A stretch of DNA of 23,566 nt, from NCBI GenBank assembly GCA_003550305.1, contig QKYT01000700.1, positions 25,162-48,727 of the forward strand. The letters run 5' to 3'. This DNA is from Glomus cerebriforme. Its lineage: Eukaryota > Glomeromycota > Glomeromycetes > Glomerales > Glomeraceae. The translations under genes were made by a program, and so were the position numbers. This document shows positions 19,704-23,566 of this stretch, piece by piece (within the stretch, counting starts at the first letter, position 1; every line of letters starts with the position of its first letter). A model generated the notes under the pieces. That model was not told the origin of the DNA. It did no database searches and saw only the letters and a program-made list of their open reading frames with translations.

Positions 19704-20674
19704 GTCTCAAAATTTTTAAAAATCACATGATTCACCCAGTATCGCCAACACTTTTTTCACCTCCACATGACTTATTAATTTTATTAAACTATTATTGGCC
19801 AAATTAAAAATCAGTAAATGCCATTTATCTTAGAAAATTTATTATTCACAAAAAAAACTTTAACATTTAACACTACAATACAATACTACAATTAGGGATG
19901 GAAGCAGCTCGGTCAGTTCGGCTTCTAAATAAAGTAAAGAAGTAGGAAGAGATTCAGCTAATTGAATAATATGATCAATAGATAATTTATCATCATGTTT
20001 TGATATATCAAACTGACTCAAGCTGATTCAAAACTATAATTTTTATTTTTATTTTTTATTCTTTTTATTATTAAAAAAAATTATATTGATTTATTTATAA
20101 AATAAATAATAATTTTTATTTATATATTATAAAATACTATAAAATTATACTGTATATATTATAATATATGAATAAATTATATATTAAAGAATGGCATTCA
20201 AATACTTTTCTTACATAAAAAAGTCACATTTATGAAATTTTATTGGATGAATCACAAGAAAGAAACCAGAATTGGCCAGTTAATTTGATTGTTATTAGAA
20301 AATCTGTATAATTATCTGGCTGATTGAAGTTTTTTTTATTAACAAAGAAGTAATTTTTTTAAAAATTTACTAATAAAAATGATTTTTTTATTAATATTAT
20401 TAATAACAGGTAATAATTATAATTTTTATTAATAAAATTTTTAAAAAATGATTATTTTTATTAATGAAAAAGGCGGATAGGGTAATATGATTATAAAATA
20501 TTAATAATAATAAAAATTATACTTTAATATATAATTTATTATTATTATTAATATTTATAATAGTATTGAACTCTTCCTGCTAATCTCTATATCTATTTTT
20601 CTGAAAAAGTTTTGGAAAGTTAGGAAAAGTCAAAATTTATTATCAATAGATCTACTTATTAAATCAGTTATTCC
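19704..20674. other. Very AT-rich spacer, duplicate of 14849-15819
   Basis: No gene seen. Confidence 0.5.
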
Positions 20675-21247
20675 AAAGAATGATTAGATTTAATTTCTGC
20701 TCAAAAAAAATTTAAAATATTTGAGCATAGGTTATATTTATGTCTATGGTGTAAACAATAAAAATTTGAAGGATGTAATTCTTTCGTTTCCAAATCCTAA
20801 TAATTTAAGCAAATTAATTCTTTTTGAAATAAGAAATAATTTTTCATCATCATTTATCACTAAATTCACAAATTTACAAGAACTTGATATATTATTTGAT
20901 GATTTATTTAAAGGTTTTAAAAAGTAACAATGTGCTATTTTTCCAAAATTACGAATTTTAATATTTAGAAATATCTCCAAGTTATAAGTTATTAATAATT
21001 CATTATATTTATATATTTCCAAATTATGTCCAAATCTTAGAAAACTAATTGTTAATAGGTTTAAAAGTGATAAGTTAGAAACGTTGAAAATACTTTATAA
21101 GAATTGTCAATATTTAGAAAGTATTTATATTTGGTATGGAGGTGAATATTTGAGTGAAAAAGAAGCATTGAAAGCAGTTGTAAAATATTCACATAAAAAT
21201 TTATATTACATCATACGTATTCTACACGGTCAAAATTACTTCTTATA
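20675..21247 (+). pseudogene. F-box/LRR-type protein C-terminal remnant, copy 2
   Basis: Same family text as copy 1 with different lesions. TAA at 20925-20927 replaces the leucine codon TTA that copy 1 keeps (16070-16072). The 11-nt insertion of copy 1 is absent. The 35 nt missing from copy 1 are present, so the end reads in one frame as CPNLRKLIVNRFKSDKLETL, then NCQYLESIYIWYGGEYLSEK and EALKAVVKYSHKNL, with a stop near 21247. Both copies are non-functional. Confidence 0.62.
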
Positions 21248-21540
21248 AGTTAGACAAATCGTCGTTAAGTATTAATAATGATAACTAGTTATTTGATAAT
21301 TGTATAGTTGCCTGTCTATCAAGTTCAAACTTGTGTAAGTATAGTTTATTTAAAAAGGACAATAAATCATATCAGAAAAGTCTTTGAATGAAAAAAAAAT
21401 AAAAAAAATCTATAATAATACAAAGTCAAATTTTTTTTTGATATATAAATTTTTTGGGGTTCGTAAAATTTTTTGTCGTCAAATTTCTATATTGCAAGTT
21501 TTATATGATTAGAATTAATAGCAGCTTTATCAATAAACTA
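21248..21540. other. AT-rich spacer, duplicate of 16371-16687
   Basis: No gene seen; shorter than copy 1 through several indels near 21262-21320. Confidence 0.5.
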
Positions 21541-22062
21541 CAGTCAGACCTCCATACAATCACCCTCTATATAATAACACCTCTTTATANGAACCCATTT
21601 TTGCGAAACCAATTTAAANANTATTAAATNACCTCTCTATAATCACAAAACAGTTATAATCACTATCACCGCATTTTTCTGAACACATATATCATTTTTG
21701 TTAATAATTTACCCTCCAATTAATCACATAATTTTTTGATTGGTTGTAAATCTCCTTATAAATGCGCGTATGATCATATAATACATATCAGATATACAGA
21801 TAATAACATTAATACATTTAACATTTAGTATAATATACAGTATAGCATAATATAATAATAACATTTAATAACACTTGTAAATATATTTTTTTTACTTTTA
21901 ATAAATTGATAATATAATTTGCGATGTAAAACTCTATATAATCACTTCACGTGATTTTTAATATAGTGGGGATTATAGGGAGGTTACCTTTTTACAATAA
22001 CACCTCTATACGATCACCAATTTTTGCAGAACCGAAGAGGTGATTATATGGAGGTCTGACTG
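21541..22062. mobile_element. Pogo/Tigger-type MITE, copy 2 (522 bp)
   Basis: Same CAGTCAGACC termini and flanking TA (21539-21540, 22063-22064) as copy 1. It is 73 bp longer because of extra AT-rich blocks around 21790-21850 and 21893-21920. Four ambiguous bases lie in its left part. Confidence 0.85.
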
Positions 22063-22064
22063 TA

Positions 22065-23082
22065 GTAGTAATGTATCTTCTATCATTTTATCATATGAAA
22101 CACATTATGAAACTATTTATACAGATTACTTGGAAAAATTCAGATGATTATTAGGCATGAAATACTATACAGGTAATTAAATTTTTAAAAAAAAATTTTA
22201 CTTTCTTATCCTCATGATATTCTTACAATATTTGATAAAATAAAGGCCAGAAGAAACTAATAAAATTATGAATGGTTTGTTTCTTAAACTCAAAATTTTG
22301 TGCATCAAAATGAAATCATAAAAAAGTATATAAAATTAGGAGTAATAACCGAATGTAAATATATTGTTTAATTCTTGAAAACTAAATATTATTATTCCCT
22401 TTTAGTCACTTTTATAAAAAATCTCATTTGGTGGATTAAGATTATTATTATTATATATTAACAATTCGATTTATGGTCCAAATAAACTTATTTGCAAAAT
22501 TTGATCACAAAGTACGATATAACATTCATTTAATATATTAAAAGTATATATTATATTCTTAATGATATAAACATTTGATATTTGATTGTATTATGTTCAT
22601 ATTTTTAAACAATTTAATATTTATTTTTATTAAATATAATAAGTTGATTAAAATTACATAAATTATAAAAAGAAAAAATAAAGANATGTTGTANTTGAAT
22701 TATTGATTTNCCCTCACCCTAATCCCAGATTTACTAATAATAAACTAAAAATTAATATAATAACTATTCTGTATGTCTTCCAAAATAATAACTATCATCA
22801 ATTCTGATTTTTTGAATTTATGCCAATTNCTTTGTTGTCCTTTATTCCACCCAAACACCCAGTTTTTCGAATGATATTGTACTTATCTTACACCATGTGA
22901 TTGTTATCATCAATTTACTCTTATATTCATTTACTTTGATTCATTATTATATCTCTCCTTTTGTTAATAATTTATTTTCCTATATTCACTTTAGACTTTG
23001 ATATAAACCTCCTTTTATGTTTGTTTCATCATTTTATTGTATATTAGCTTATTATTTTTGCTATGCCTTTCCTGGCTTTCCA
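22065..23082. other. Unique AT-rich DNA without supported genes
   Basis: No family or RNA gene is recognised. From about 22830 the plus strand becomes pyrimidine-rich. Ambiguous bases occur at 22685, 22694, 22710 and 22829. Confidence 0.45.
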
Positions 23083-23156
23083 TATGGTGGTACCCTTCCA
23101 TCAATTCCTTAAGTTTCAACCTTGCGACCATACTCCCCCTGGAACCCAAATACCTT
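23083..23156 (-). pseudogene. Decayed 18S rRNA fragment (~70 nt)
   Basis: The minus strand reads as a mutated copy of the conserved part of eukaryotic small-subunit rRNA around the universal 'GAATTGACGGAAGGGCACCACC' site. On the plus strand, GGTGGTACCCTTCCATCAAT, CCTTAAGTTTCAACCTTGCG and ACCATACTCCCCCTGGAACC match the reverse complement of 18S rRNA with a few substitutions and one missing T. GGAACCCAAA fits nuclear 18S better than a bacterial-type or mitochondrial rRNA. Similarity fades on both sides, so this is an isolated, non-functional insert. The comparison is to the consensus as I remember it. Confidence 0.7.
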
Positions 23157-23566
23157 TTATTTGACAACAATCTAAATCATTGCATTAATGCAGGTCTAAA
23201 GTAAATTTTATATAAGATAATATACAAATTTATGGTCGGCTGATTAAAATTTTTTTTTTATCCGATGATTTTTTATTGATTGGTTAAATGAATGATTTTT
23301 CTTCTATTTTTTTTTTTTACTTGTAATTATTCTTTCAATTCACATAGCATTCCATTTAAATTTCTACAATATTGGTTGTAAAGGAGCATTGCTAATGATG
23401 AAATATATTTCGTCCAATCCATCTTCTANAGTGAATTTTTCAGTAATTTGTCATTCAACATTATGTTATTTGTTTCATAAATAAAAATGTACATCATTGT
23501 TTATGTTCTTTTCTTCTTGGTATTTCTTTCATACCCAAATTTCTCTTTTAAAATCATCAAATCTTC
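23157..23566. other. AT-rich window end without supported genes
   Basis: Nothing recognised; T-rich tracts at 23250-23320 and one ambiguous base at 23430. Confidence 0.45.

Larger units (their letters stand above)
17140..22064. repeat. Copy 2 of the ~4.9 kb direct duplication
   Basis: Matches 12285-17138. Positions 17140-20883 appear identical to copy 1; from 20884 onward the two differ. The copy ends at the TA after its MITE (22063-22064), after which the sequence is unique. Confidence 0.9.

Overview
The window looks like nuclear DNA of an arbuscular mycorrhizal fungus (Glomeromycotina, Rhizophagus-like). It is very AT-rich. Its genes have many short introns with GTAAGT/GTGAGT donors and TTTAG/ATAG acceptors. 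It combines families I know as expanded in these genomes: a TKL-type kinase with an N-terminal Cys4 module, F-box/LRR relatives, decayed LINEs, Tc1 and pogo-type elements. The organism call is inference, since no species marker is present.

Layout. (1) 1-1104: a tandem array whose ~130-base subunits each carry, on the minus strand, a splice acceptor, a 27-37 nt exon and a donor; it looks like the decaying part of a repeat-protein gene built from microexons. (2) 1141-4147: repeat-rich DNA with hairpins, a MITE-like inverted repeat (1955-2114), a frameshifted LINE C-terminal remnant (2333 to about 3250) and five GGTGCTTAT-type motifs. (3) 4148-4590: a frameshifted Rhizophagus-type pseudogene, minus strand. 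(4) 4913-6835: a complete 11-exon D-amino-acid/D-aspartate oxidase gene, minus strand, including a 14-nt microexon. (5) 7295-9164: a divergently oriented three-exon protein kinase with a duplicated, degenerate N-terminal module. (6) 9165-11281: AT-rich spacer, then a broken Asn/Ser-rich, coiled-coil gene. (7) 11464-12780: a Tc1-type transposon with intact inverted termini but a broken transposase. (8) 12285-22064: a direct duplication of about 4.9 kb (fixed offset 4855) containing the Tc1 end, two MITE-like palindromes, an F-box/LRR pseudogene and a pogo-type MITE with TA target duplications; the two copies meet at a single ambiguous base (17139). (9) 22065-23566: unique AT-rich DNA with a short decayed piece of 18S rRNA.

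Only the oxidase and the kinase look like intact genes. They are head to head, 459 bases apart, and probably share a promoter region. The rest is mobile-element and gene-family debris. The points most worth following up are the microexon repeat array, the identity cliff in the duplication (possible allelic mis-join), the 14-nt oxidase microexon and the kinase module duplication.
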